From the NCBI GenBank assembly GCA_026713105.1, contig JAPOPC010000117.1:1-32022 (forward strand): DNA of 32,022 bases, written 5' to 3'. Both the position numbers and the translations under genes were made by a program. The notes beneath the pieces are model-generated. The model was given only the letters and a program-made list of their open reading frames with translations, made no database searches and was not told the DNA's origin. The first letter of the stretch is position 1, and each line of letters opens with the position of its first letter. Shown here in pieces: positions 1 through 7,147 of this stretch. The stretch comes from Acidimicrobiaceae bacterium (GTDB taxonomy: Bacteria > Actinomycetota > Acidimicrobiia > Acidimicrobiales > Poriferisodalaceae).

Positions 1-2
1 AC

Positions 3-239
3 ACGTACTCGCCGGAGCTGAACAAGCTCGGCCGCACGCTTCGCACCTGGCGCACCCCGATCACGAACTGGCACCGCTCACGGGTCACGAACGGGCCGAC
101 CGAGGCAGCCAACAATCTCGCGAAACTGATCAAGCGAGTGTCGTTCGGGATCACCAACTTCGACCACTACCGCACCCGCGTGCTGCTGTACGCCGGCAAA
201 CCCGACTGGAGCCTGCTCGACACCCTCACCCCACGCTAA
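3..239 (+). CDS. ISL3-family transposase, C-terminal end (partial)
   Basis: This is the last 78 codons of a transposase that enters from the left edge of the window and stops at TAA 237-239. The tail contains NGPTEAANNLAKLIKRVSFG followed by a YRTRVLLYAGKPDW stretch, which is typical of the C-terminus of ISL3-family DDE transposases in actinobacteria. The conserved E that follows NGPT is the expected last acidic residue of the catalytic triad. The N-terminal zinc finger and most of the catalytic core lie outside the window. The element has inserted into the 3' part of the KAP NTPase gene that lies on the opposite strand. The family call rests on recognition of this tail only. Confidence 0.82.
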   Translation, partial: TYSPELNKLGRTLRTWRTPITNWHRSRVTNGPTEAANNLAKLIKRVSFGITNFDHYRTRVLLYAGKPDWSLLDTLTPR

Positions 240-252
240 AGCGCGAAGAGCC
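237..252 (+). repeat. Right terminal inverted repeat of the ISL3-family element
   Basis: The sequence overlapping and following the transposase stop reads, on the minus strand, GGCTCTTCGCGCTTT. This is the usual start (GGCTCTT) of ISL3-family terminal repeats. The element therefore ends near 252. The minus-strand KAP reading frame runs into this repeat and ends at a TAG (236-238) supplied by the IS. The matching left end and the 8-bp target duplication are outside the window, so the boundary is good to a few bases only. Confidence 0.65.
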
Positions 253-1109
253 CCTTTGAGTCGATGTGTTTGCGGTCGAAATGGTAGCCGAGCTTGTTTC
301 TGAATTGCTCCCACGCACGAAGTCCGTCGGTGGGCGACTGCACCAAGACCCGATACGAATCCGGCAGTGAGAGCCGCAGAGCGATGACCAAGGCAACGAA
401 GTCGATCGTCTGAGTCAACTTGAGCGACGATCCGTTCTCGACGAGGCGTTCGTGCTGTGCCCGAATGTCTACGAGCACTTGTTCCATGAGCCGTACCGCG
501 ATGTCGACATCGCGGATGCTGCGCGCCGGTGAGAGGATCGCGAGCGAGAGCAGTTTCGACGCCTGACAACTGCTGTCAAATAGCTCGGACGGAAGTCGCT
601 CGGCCTCAGACAGGCGCTCGTCGATGTAGCCGGCCACGACGTTCGCGGGTGGGTCAAGCAGCTGGTAAGTCGTGTCTATGAAGCGCCTGAGGTATCGCTC
701 CGCGTCGTAGCCCGGCCCATAGGTGTCTCGGATCGAGTGCTCAAGAGAGTTCTGATTGACTGCGATGACGAGTTTGACGTTTGGTACGTAGAAAACGTGA
801 CGCGCCGTCTCGATGACTTGCAGCGCGTGCGAGGGCTCGCAACGATCCACTTCGTCGATCAAGAGAACGATCCTGCGCCGTTTGGCCTCCTCTGAAAGCC
901 GTCGCTGGAACTCTTGCAGCGTTTCCTCGGCGATTTCCCACCGGTTCTTGTTTGCGCGGCGAAAGTGCCTGATGTCCAAGAAGCCCAATGTCCTTCGGGC
1001 AATCTCGTCGTTGACGCTCATGCCCATGGTGCGAGCGGCCGTCTCTGCAACTTCGCGCAGCGAGCGTTTTGGGGTCTTGTCGAGACGCGCCGTCAAGCAA
1101 TGCGTCAGA

Positions 1110-1115
1110 TCTAGC
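1110..1115. repeat. Target-site duplication of the IS481 element, left copy
   Basis: TCTAGC lies immediately before the TGT that begins the element at 1116. The same six bases follow the other end at 3618-3623. Removing one copy together with the element restores the KAP reading frame, which confirms these bases as target-derived. Confidence 0.85.
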
Positions 1116-1212
1116 TGTTCTGGACATAGAGGTTGGTAGCAGGGTGATGGGTTGAGCCTCCTGTGCGAGCGTGGTGTTTGCGAGAACAACCACGAACGCA
1201 CAAGGAGGCTCA

Positions 1213-1980
1213 ATGTCTCACGCTAATGCTCGCTTGACGCCCGCTGGGCGGCTGATCTTGGTCGAGCGGATCGAGGCGGGAACGACCCAGGCCGAGGTGG
1301 CCCGCCAGATGCATCTTTCGAGGGGCACGGTCGCGAAGTGGTGGCATCGCTGGTGCGCTGAGGGCGAGGCGGGGCTTCGGGATCGTTCCAGCCGGCCCCA
1401 TCGCTCCCCGAGGCGCACATCGCCGAAGCTGGAGGAGCGGATCTGCCGGCTGCGTCGCAGCACCAAGCGAGGCCCGGCGTATCTGTCTGTGCGCACCGGG
1501 GTGCCCCAGGCGACCATCTGGCGGGTCCTCAAGCGTCACGGGCTGAACCGGCTGTCGTGGATGGACCGCCCCACGGGCCAGGTGATCCGACGCTACGAGC
1601 GGTCGGCGCCCGGCGAGCTGGTGCACCTCGACGTCAAGAAGGTCGGCAAGGTCCCGCCTGGTGGGGGCTGGCGGGTGCATGGCCGCGGCTCGCCCAAGAC
1701 CAAGCGGCGGCGGCGCAAACGCCGCGGCTACACGTTCATCCACGTAGCGATCGACGACTACTCCCGCGTCGCGTACGTCGAAGCGCTCGACAATGAGAAG
1801 GCCGACACGTTGTTGGGGTTCTGGCGGCGAGCCCAGGACTGGTTCTGGTCCAACAACATGGCCGTCGACGAAGTCCTCACAGACAACGGCGCGAACTTCA
1901 CCTCGACGAAGTTCGCCGATCTGCTCGCCGAGCGCCGCATCAAACACCGCCGCACCCAGCCCTACCGGCCCCAGACGAAC
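1213..1980 (+). pseudogene. IS481-family transposase, 5' part
   Basis: The frame starts at ATG 1213, placed four bases after a strong AAGGAGG ribosome-binding site. The N-terminal 90 residues form the helix-turn-helix region (TQAEVARQMHLSRGTVAKWW). The rve-type DDE core follows, with the first Asp in LVHLDVKKVG and the second in EVLTDNGANF. The frame is cut after RPYRPQTN-type residues (YRPQTN, ending at 1980) by an IS110 element. It resumes at 3434 with GKAERFNRTL, which carries the catalytic Glu. Both parts together code for 318 residues, the usual IS481 length. As it stands the transposase is inactive unless the IS110 excises precisely. Confidence 0.9.
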
Positions 1981-1989
1981 ACTCATACT

Positions 1990-2160
1990 GGTCGGGTTCT
2001 CAGCTAGCGGCGGGTCTGACTCGCAGACGAACTGGCTTGGTGCCTTGTTGCCGATCTGTCGGCTCGTCGCCGGCTGGGGCGCGCACCGACCGGTCGGGCG
2101 GACGTGACTTGATAGGAGCCTTGAAGCCAGCACCGTGAGTGTTCTGTCCGCCGTCGCGGC
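1990..2160 (+). ncRNA. Candidate IS110 bridge RNA (target- and donor-binding loops)
   Basis: The left end folds by eye into two loops. Target loop: stem CTGAC 2016-2020 with GTCGG 2058-2062, and inside it a GGC/GCC hairpin (2034-2044). The 5' side holds CAGACGAAC (2024-2032), identical to the target left flank at 1972-1980. The 3' side holds TTGCC (2048-2052), complementary to GGCAA of the right flank (3434-3438). Donor loop: perfect 7-bp stem GGCGGAC 2097-2103 with GTCCGCC 2146-2152. It encloses ATAGGAGC (2112-2119), identical to the element right end at 3423-3430, and TGAGT (2136-2140), complementary to ACTCA at the element start. IS110 bridge RNAs are known to use this guide arrangement. 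Transcript ends are guesses. Confidence 0.8.
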
Positions 2161-2202
2161 CGGTGGTGCCCGTATCGGAGCGATTGCCGAGGAGGCATCA
2201 TC

Positions 2203-3417
2203 ATGACATCACACCGAGCCGAGGTATTCGGCGGGGTCGACACGCACAAGCAGGCCCATGTGGTGGCCGCGGTGGACTCCGCGGGTCGCTTGTTGGGCAC
2301 CGCGCAGTTCGCTGCTGATGGCTGCGGCTATGAGCAGCTCGTGTGCTGGCTGGGCCGTTGGGGCACTGTGTGCCGTGTCGGCGTCGAGGGCACCGGCTCC
2401 TATGGGGCGGGTCTGACCCGTCACCTCGCCGCGGCCGGCATCGAGACGGTCGAGGTGAACCGGCCGAACCGCCAGGCACGCCGCCGTCAGGGCAAGTCCG
2501 ACATCGTCGATGCTGAGGCCGCTGCACGCGCCGCGCTCAACGGCGACGCCGTTGGGGTGCCCAAGTCTGGTGACGGATGCGTCGAGGCGATCCGCACCCT
2601 GAGTGTCGCCCGCCGCTCAGCGGTCAAGGCCCGCACCGTTGCCGCCAACCAGCTCAACGCTGTCGCGGTGACCGCCCCTGAGCGGTTCAGAGCCCGGCTG
2701 CGGGGGCTCAGCACTACTGAGATGGTCCAAGTCTGTGCCCGCTGGCGGCCCGCCGTCGCCGACGATCCCGCCGTCCGTGCTGCCAAGCAGGCCATGCGGG
2801 CGCTGGCGACCCGCTGCAGGTCCCTCACCGCAGAGATCGACGGCCTCGACGCCGAGCTGCTAGCGCTGTGTCACCAAGCCAACCCGGCGCTGTTGGGAGC
2901 AGTCGGCGTCGGCGCCGATGTCGCTTCAGCCTTGCTCGTCGCCGCCGGGGATAACCCCTCCCGGATGCGCAGCGAGGCGTCGTTCGCTGCGCTGTGCGGT
3001 GCCAGCCCCACGCAGGCCTCGTCGGGATCCACCATCCGCCACCGCCTCAACCGCGGCGGCAACCGTCAAGCCAACAACGCCCTGTGGCGCATCGCCACCA
3101 CCCGGCTGCGCTCCGACCAGCGCACCATCGACTACGCCCAACGCCGCCAAGCCGAGGGCAAGACCCGCCGCGAGATCATCCGCTGCCTCAAGCGCCACAT
3201 CGCACGCGAGATCTATCGGCTGCTCACCGACCCGCCCCAGGTCCCACACGGCGCCGACCTGCGACGCCAACGCATCCGACACGGCCTCACCATCGCCGAC
3301 AGCGCCCAAGCCCTCAACACCTACACCAGCCGCATCTCAGAACTCGAACGCAGCCGCTACCACAACCGCGAACTCGCCGAGCGCTACCAACAACACCTCG
3401 ACCAAATCTCCGATTGA
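2203..3417 (+). CDS. IS110-family transposase with C-terminal XRE-like domain
   Basis: A 404-residue DEDD recombinase that would act with the bridge RNA encoded just upstream. ATG 2203 follows AGGAGG at 2190-2195. The RuvC-like N-terminal domain shows GVDTHK (D13), VEGTGSYG (E62) and KSDIVDAEAAAR (D100, D103). A central helical stretch leads to the Tnp20-type domain, with LCGASPTQASSGS and a GGNRQANNALWRIA block around residues 264-298; the catalytic Ser is expected in the SSGS cluster. Residues 352-398 (LRRQRIRHGLTIADSAQALN onward to ELERSRYHN) look like an XRE-type helix-turn-helix, an extra domain beyond the usual ~340-residue transposase. The frame is intact, so the element may be mobile. 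Confidence 0.93.
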   Translation: MTSHRAEVFGGVDTHKQAHVVAAVDSAGRLLGTAQFAADGCGYEQLVCWLGRWGTVCRVGVEGTGSYGAGLTRHLAAAGIETVEVNRPNRQARRRQGKSDIVDAEAAARAALNGDAVGVPKSGDGCVEAIRTLSVARRSAVKARTVAANQLNAVAVTAPERFRARLRGLSTTEMVQVCARWRPAVADDPAVRAAKQAMRALATRCRSLTAEIDGLDAELLALCHQANPALLGAVGVGADVASALLVAAGDNPSRMRSEASFAALCGASPTQASSGSTIRHRLNRGGNRQANNALWRIATTRLRSDQRTIDYAQRRQAEGKTRREIIRCLKRHIAREIYRLLTDPPQVPHGADLRRQRIRHGLTIADSAQALNTYTSRISELERSRYHNRELAERYQQHLDQISD

Positions 3418-3433
3418 CAGACATAGGAGCATC

Positions 3434-3622
3434 GGCAAAGCAGAGCGCTTCAACCGCACCCTGGCCGACGAGTTCCTCTACGCCCGCAAGTTCAAATCAG
3501 AGACCGACCGAAGGGTCCGCCTCCAGCGTTGGATCCACGACTACAACTGCCACCGACACCACACCGCCGTCGGCGGCCCACCCGCATCACGCGCACACAA
3601 CCTCACGCGAACCGACATCTAG
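3434..3622 (+). pseudogene. IS481-family transposase, 3' part
   Basis: This is the C-terminal 62 codons of the split IS481 transposase, starting with GKAERFNRTLADEF. The Glu is the third catalytic acid of the DDE triad. The segment continues with a WIHDYNCHRHHTAVGGPP block, the standard IS481 C-terminal signature. The stop TAG (3620-3622) lies in the duplicated target TCTAGC, so the last codons of the gene are completed by host DNA. The fragment has no start codon of its own. Confidence 0.9.
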
Positions 3623-3623
3623 C
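3618..3623. repeat. Target-site duplication of the IS481 element, right copy
   Basis: TCTAGC repeats the bases at 1110-1115. It supplies the TAG stop codon of the inserted transposase on the plus strand. It also encodes part of the KAP frame on the minus strand. Confidence 0.85.
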
Positions 3624-3889
3624 AACGGGTCCTTGAAGTGGCTCTGGCGCCAAGCGTTGAACTCGATTACACGCGGCTTCGGATGGCGCGCAGACCTGAG
3701 GATTTCGGCGCACCGTTCGAGGAAGAATGTTTTGCCAGCGCCCCATTCGCCATTTACGAGCACCAGGGATGGACCAGTGGCAGTGACGAGTGCCTCACAG
3801 AAGGCAAGTGCTCGCCGGTCCCGGTCTAACTGATCGATGCCTTCCCACTCCCGCTGAAGCACATCAAAGAGCTGTGAGCGAAGCGCCAC
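3618..3889 (-). pseudogene. KAP-family P-loop NTPase, N-terminal fragment
   Basis: A GTG at 3889-3887 opens a minus-strand frame containing the Walker A motif (LVNGEWGAGKTFF), preceded by IDQLDRDRRALAF, the usual KAP entry sequence. Target-derived sequence ends at the IS481 junction (3617/3618). Beyond it the frame runs into IS DNA and stops at 3587. The rest of the gene is at 236-1115. The same frame extends upstream through a TAG at 3901-3899 to an ATG at 3967 that overlaps the methylase stop. The original start may therefore have been there, with the TAG as an additional lesion. The neighbouring methylase suggests that the two genes worked as one operon. Confidence 0.82.
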
Positions 3890-3898
3890 GACATCAGA

Positions 3899-3967
3899 CT
3901 ATGGAAGTCTGTCCAGAAACAGCGCATGCTCAGCGACGACCAATGCGCCGGTCCGGAGTGTTGTCAT
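3899..3967 (-). other. 22-codon ORF in ATGA overlap, in frame with the KAP gene
   Basis: ATG 3967 overlaps the methylase stop (TGA 3966-3964) in the ATGA arrangement typical of translational coupling. The frame encodes MTTLRTGALVVAEHALFLDR plus two residues, then TAG. The next codons after the TAG, in the same frame, lead into the GTG start of the KAP fragment. Either this is the original KAP N-terminus cut by a nonsense mutation, or it is a short leader that brings ribosomes to the GTG. The sequence cannot decide between these. Confidence 0.45.
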
Positions 3968-6900
3968 GTCTCGATTTGTGGGGCTGTGGGCTGTCCGCCG
4001 TGGACGGAAGGCTCCTGGCACCACTCTCGTCGCAGGACATCGAGCGACTCTAAGAATTCGCTTCTACCGATGCCCGAGGCTTCGTGAAGGCTCAAGACAT
4101 CGCACAGGATGGCCTCGTCAAGAGCTTGACGAGCCCCGTCACGCCACGCCTCGTTAGCGGGCAGCATCTCGCGCAGTCTGAAATCCGCAAAGAGAGCGTT
4201 GAGTCTCGCCAACTGCTGCTCCGTCAGCACGGGGCAATTGAGTGCTGGTAGCTCGGGAATAAGGCCGACACTCACACTGGCGCGGCCACCACCGCCTTGC
4301 TGGCGCGTTCCTACCCACCAATGGCCGATGAGTCCCGGCGTGGTGTTGGCCCAGAGTGCAAGCGCGAGCTCCCAGTCCGTCTTCACCGCGACGAAAGAGG
4401 GCCAAGCCCGCCCACCAATGCATGGCTTGGGTGTCACACACGCTGCGAGTGACTGGCTGTTCAGCTGAAAGTCGCGGTTGTAGTGCAGGCGCGTTGCAGT
4501 TCCCCAGTACTTGCGCATACGGCTGACGTGGGCAGGCCATGGGCGCAGGTCGCGGTCCGGCAGGACTTCGAGTGCGGACTCGCGTCCTGAAGCTGCATCG
4601 TGCGCCCAGAGTGATGGGTAGTCCACAGATTCCCCGGGTACGAGCTCTCGAGAAACGTCGCAGAGTCCGTTGTAGACGAGCCCGCCTGCCTCATCACGAC
4701 GACGCTTGCCGTCCTTATCCGTGAGTACCTGCTTGTTTGCAAATATGCCGTGATGAGGCCCGGAGGCACCCAACTCTCCGAGTCTGGTAAGCGGGGCATG
4801 AATAGCGCCAATTCTTGGCAATGAGAGAATCCCGCTGCGGAGCAGACTTGCCGCCGCGACAACAGTGGGCTCCCGAGCGTGCGCGCAGCCGCCTTCGCTA
4901 AGGGGTGCGCGGATGTGACATCCAATCTCAGAATCACCAACTCGAAGAAACCCGGAAGGCATGGCGCGTCGATTGCACACGGCGCGAGCGATCGACACTG
5001 CTTCCGCGGGGTTCTCAGGGCACCTCGACAGACTGATCCAAGAAACTTCTTGATCAAGAATGCCGTCGGCTGGGAGTTCGCTCTCCCGCTTGGTAGCAAT
5101 CACGAGCGCTTCGGCCATACCAGTATCGGCCGAGAATGAGCGGTTGGAGCTCCCACTCGTTGCCAGCGTGACGATGACGATGTCCTCGTAGGCGCGCGCC
5201 AGCAGGCGCCGCGTCATCTCCCAGGACTTGCCCGAGACAACCGTGGCGGGAAGTACCAGAGCGAGTACGCCTCCGGCGCGGAGTTTCATGTGGGCTAGGT
5301 CGACGAAGTTCGTCGCAAGACCGGCGTGACCACGACCTGCCGCGTCGGGCAGACGCGCATAGAGCTTCTTGAGCCGATCTGTCATGGCCTGCTGCTCGTC
5401 GTCGTCGGTATCGAACCCAGCGAAGGAGGGAATCGGAACGCCCAACTTCTCCGCTTCTGGGCCATTGGGCCGAGTAAAGGGCGGGTTTTGGATCGCGAGA
5501 TCGATCGTGGAGTCGTCGATGACAAAATCCGCACTGCCCGATTGCGTGTCCTCGATGTCGCCTTTGCCCCCGGCGCGCACCCGACCCGTGCCAAAGAGGG
5601 ACGGAGCGGTCTCATCGCCGAGCAACTCGAGAGACCCGATGAACGCGGGCTTCGACTTGTCACCATCCGGGTAGCCGTAGCGCATCAGGTGGATGTTCGT
5701 ATCGCCAAAAGGCGTCGCGGGGTGCGCAGCTGACAGCATGCTCGCAGTCAGATGAACAGCTGCGGGCATGATGTCGCAGCCGATCAGGATGTCCTCCATG
5801 AATGCCGCATGAAGCCGCTTGGAGGTGTCGGTACGGTCGGTGAGATTGGCCCGCCGCACTCTCGACGCAATGCGACGGTAGGCCGCTGACAGGAGGGCGC
5901 CGGTGCCGCATGCGAAGTCGGCCACTCTGAGCTGGCCGACTGCGAGCAGATTGCCCCAGTCCACACGTGCGTCCAGCTGACTCACCGCCAGTTCTGCGAG
6001 CAGCGAAGCAGAAGCTGGCAGCGTGTAGAAGGTCGCGAGGAACTTACGGTCTGCGATAAGTCGCCCGAACATTTGGCCGGCGAGGTCTTGCACGGTTGTT
6101 GCGCCTGCACCCGATAGCTCAGCCACGACCGAGGCCAACTGGGCCAACATCTCCTGGGCAGGGCCTTCCGGCGTGGGCCGCAGAATCTGCGAGGCGATGG
6201 CGAAGACGGGCCAGTAGTTGATCTTGAGGATCTCTCGCCACGCATCGAGCACCGCGCCAACCGTGAAGATGCCGCTCTCCGATCTCATTTCCTCGATAGA
6301 GGGCGTGTCGTGCACTCCCGCCAGCGCTGATTGGAACACCAGAGCATTGGCGAGCACGGTGACGGCCATGAGCGTTGTTTGCTCGCTGTCGTCTTGGTGC
6401 AATGCGGTGGCGATCTTGTTGAGAGCAGACTGAGCACCGCGCGTCGTCAGACTTGAGCGCAGATTCACGGCCGCTTGTGAGACACCGGCCTGGAATGCGT
6501 CAGCCGCGGCAGCGATGCGACGTTCCGAAACGGCGACCGTTTCGACGAATCCAGCGAGTTCGTTGATATTGCCGCGAAACCAGCCAGACTCGGGAAAGCG
6601 CACGGCAGCGGTGCCTTCGATCCACACACACCATTCCAGGTCGTCACGCGCGGCCAACGCCGCTGGAACTTCAACCGCCCCGATCTCGCCCAATGCGATC
6701 GGCAACCGCGCAGCCACCGCTACCTCGATGACCCGTCCGGTCGACGACAGTGTCTTGCCGATCCGGGAGATCGCGTCATCTTCGACTTGAGGCCCCGGGT
6801 AATACTCGGTCTCGATCGCGATCGGCGCAGCACCGGTGTTGACCACAATGTCGGGTCGAAGCCCCGCCTTCGTCAGTGTCTGCGTCGCCTCGGCCGAGAC

Positions 6901-6978
6901 GATCCAGCCGCCAAGGCGATCGCCGAGGGCGCTAGCGACGAAGGAGTTGAGGGCAGGTTCAGCCATTCGTGGACTCAC
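3964..6978 (-). CDS. N6-adenine DNA methylase, large (restriction or modification enzyme)
   Basis: A 1004-residue protein. GTG 6978 is chosen because AGGAGG sits five bases upstream; an ATG four codons later lacks this spacing. Residues 41-60 read RPDIVV then PIAIETEYY. This resembles the PD-(D/E)xK nuclease core, but with E where the catalytic Lys is expected. Around 270-335 there is a helical region typical of class I N6 methylases. Motif I is VADFACGTGA (352-361) and the catalytic motif IV is NPPF (498-501). The C-terminal half has a target-recognition-like region ending with a GLIGHWWVGTRQQ segment. The size suggests a type IIG-like or BREX PglX-like enzyme, but neither assignment is proven. 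It overlaps a KAP NTPase frame downstream and looks intact. Confidence 0.86.
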   Translation of the reverse strand: MSPRMAEPALNSFVASALGDRLGGWIVSAEATQTLTKAGLRPDIVVNTGAAPIAIETEYYPGPQVEDDAISRIGKTLSSTGRVIEVAVAARLPIALGEIGAVEVPAALAARDDLEWCVWIEGTAAVRFPESGWFRGNINELAGFVETVAVSERRIAAAADAFQAGVSQAAVNLRSSLTTRGAQSALNKIATALHQDDSEQTTLMAVTVLANALVFQSALAGVHDTPSIEEMRSESGIFTVGAVLDAWREILKINYWPVFAIASQILRPTPEGPAQEMLAQLASVVAELSGAGATTVQDLAGQMFGRLIADRKFLATFYTLPASASLLAELAVSQLDARVDWGNLLAVGQLRVADFACGTGALLSAAYRRIASRVRRANLTDRTDTSKRLHAAFMEDILIGCDIMPAAVHLTASMLSAAHPATPFGDTNIHLMRYGYPDGDKSKPAFIGSLELLGDETAPSLFGTGRVRAGGKGDIEDTQSGSADFVIDDSTIDLAIQNPPFTRPNGPEAEKLGVPIPSFAGFDTDDDEQQAMTDRLKKLYARLPDAAGRGHAGLATNFVDLAHMKLRAGGVLALVLPATVVSGKSWEMTRRLLARAYEDIVIVTLATSGSSNRSFSADTGMAEALVIATKRESELPADGILDQEVSWISLSRCPENPAEAVSIARAVCNRRAMPSGFLRVGDSEIGCHIRAPLSEGGCAHAREPTVVAAASLLRSGILSLPRIGAIHAPLTRLGELGASGPHHGIFANKQVLTDKDGKRRRDEAGGLVYNGLCDVSRELVPGESVDYPSLWAHDAASGRESALEVLPDRDLRPWPAHVSRMRKYWGTATRLHYNRDFQLNSQSLAACVTPKPCIGGRAWPSFVAVKTDWELALALWANTTPGLIGHWWVGTRQQGGGGRASVSVGLIPELPALNCPVLTEQQLARLNALFADFRLREMLPANEAWRDGARQALDEAILCDVLSLHEASGIGRSEFLESLDVLRREWCQEPSVHGGQPTAPQIET

Positions 6979-7147
6979 ATCACCCTCCTGCGTCTTGATC
7001 TAGGTGCGAACTCGGGACAACTCGCAAGGTACCGGGGAGGTGTGACAGAAAGCCGCACTCATGATTCGTTCGGTGCGCTCGCCATTGGTCCGGCTATCGC
7101 TTACATGGCTGCGTCAACCGACTCGACTGCTGAAGCGTCGTGTTCAG

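Larger units (their letters stand above)
236..1115 (-). pseudogene. KAP-family P-loop NTPase, C-terminal fragment
   Basis: This minus-strand frame continues the KAP NTPase begun at 3889 and is separated from it by the IS481 element. It carries a KAP-type Walker B segment (RRIVLLIDEVDRCEP), followed by the HALQVIETARHVF and VKLVIAVNQ strands typical of the family. A predicted helical region follows. When 1116-3617 plus one TCTAGC copy are removed, the frame joins as KDPLLDLTHCLTARL with no frameshift. The last few residues (GLFAL) and the stop lie inside the ISL3 terminal repeat, so the true C-terminus is lost; rejoined, the protein has about 390 residues, whereas KAP proteins are usually 500-700. 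KAP NTPases often accompany defence genes. A working protein is unlikely. Confidence 0.85.
1981..3433 (+). mobile_element. IS110-family insertion sequence with bridge-RNA left end
   Basis: A 1453-bp element lies inside the IS481 transposase, between the codons for QTN and GKAERF. It has a long non-coding left end (1981-2202) and a single DEDD transposase. The right end is very short, 16 bp after the stop, and there are no obvious terminal inverted repeats. This layout is that of the IS110 group proper, as opposed to IS1111. The exact junctions cannot be fixed within one or two bases because a C is shared by both flanks. Removal of the element restores an uninterrupted IS481 frame. Confidence 0.88.
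1116..3617 (+). mobile_element. IS481-family insertion sequence, interrupted by an IS110 element
   Basis: The element is bounded by TCTAGC duplications at 1110-1115 and 3618-3623 and starts and ends with TGT/ACA. Its ends form an imperfect inverted repeat of about 40 bp: both start TGT, carry AGGTTG at the same offset (bases 15-20) and then a TGATG block. It encodes one DDE transposase, now split. Without the inserted 1453-bp IS110 it would be about 1049 bp, normal for IS481. It sits in a KAP NTPase gene in the opposite orientation. A relic of the right end of a related copy is at 26757-26800. Confidence 0.88.

Noticed and set aside
1210..2133. Minus-strand frame across the IS481 transposase
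   Set aside because: It runs across an IS junction and has no recognisable motif. High GC leaves long open shadow frames.
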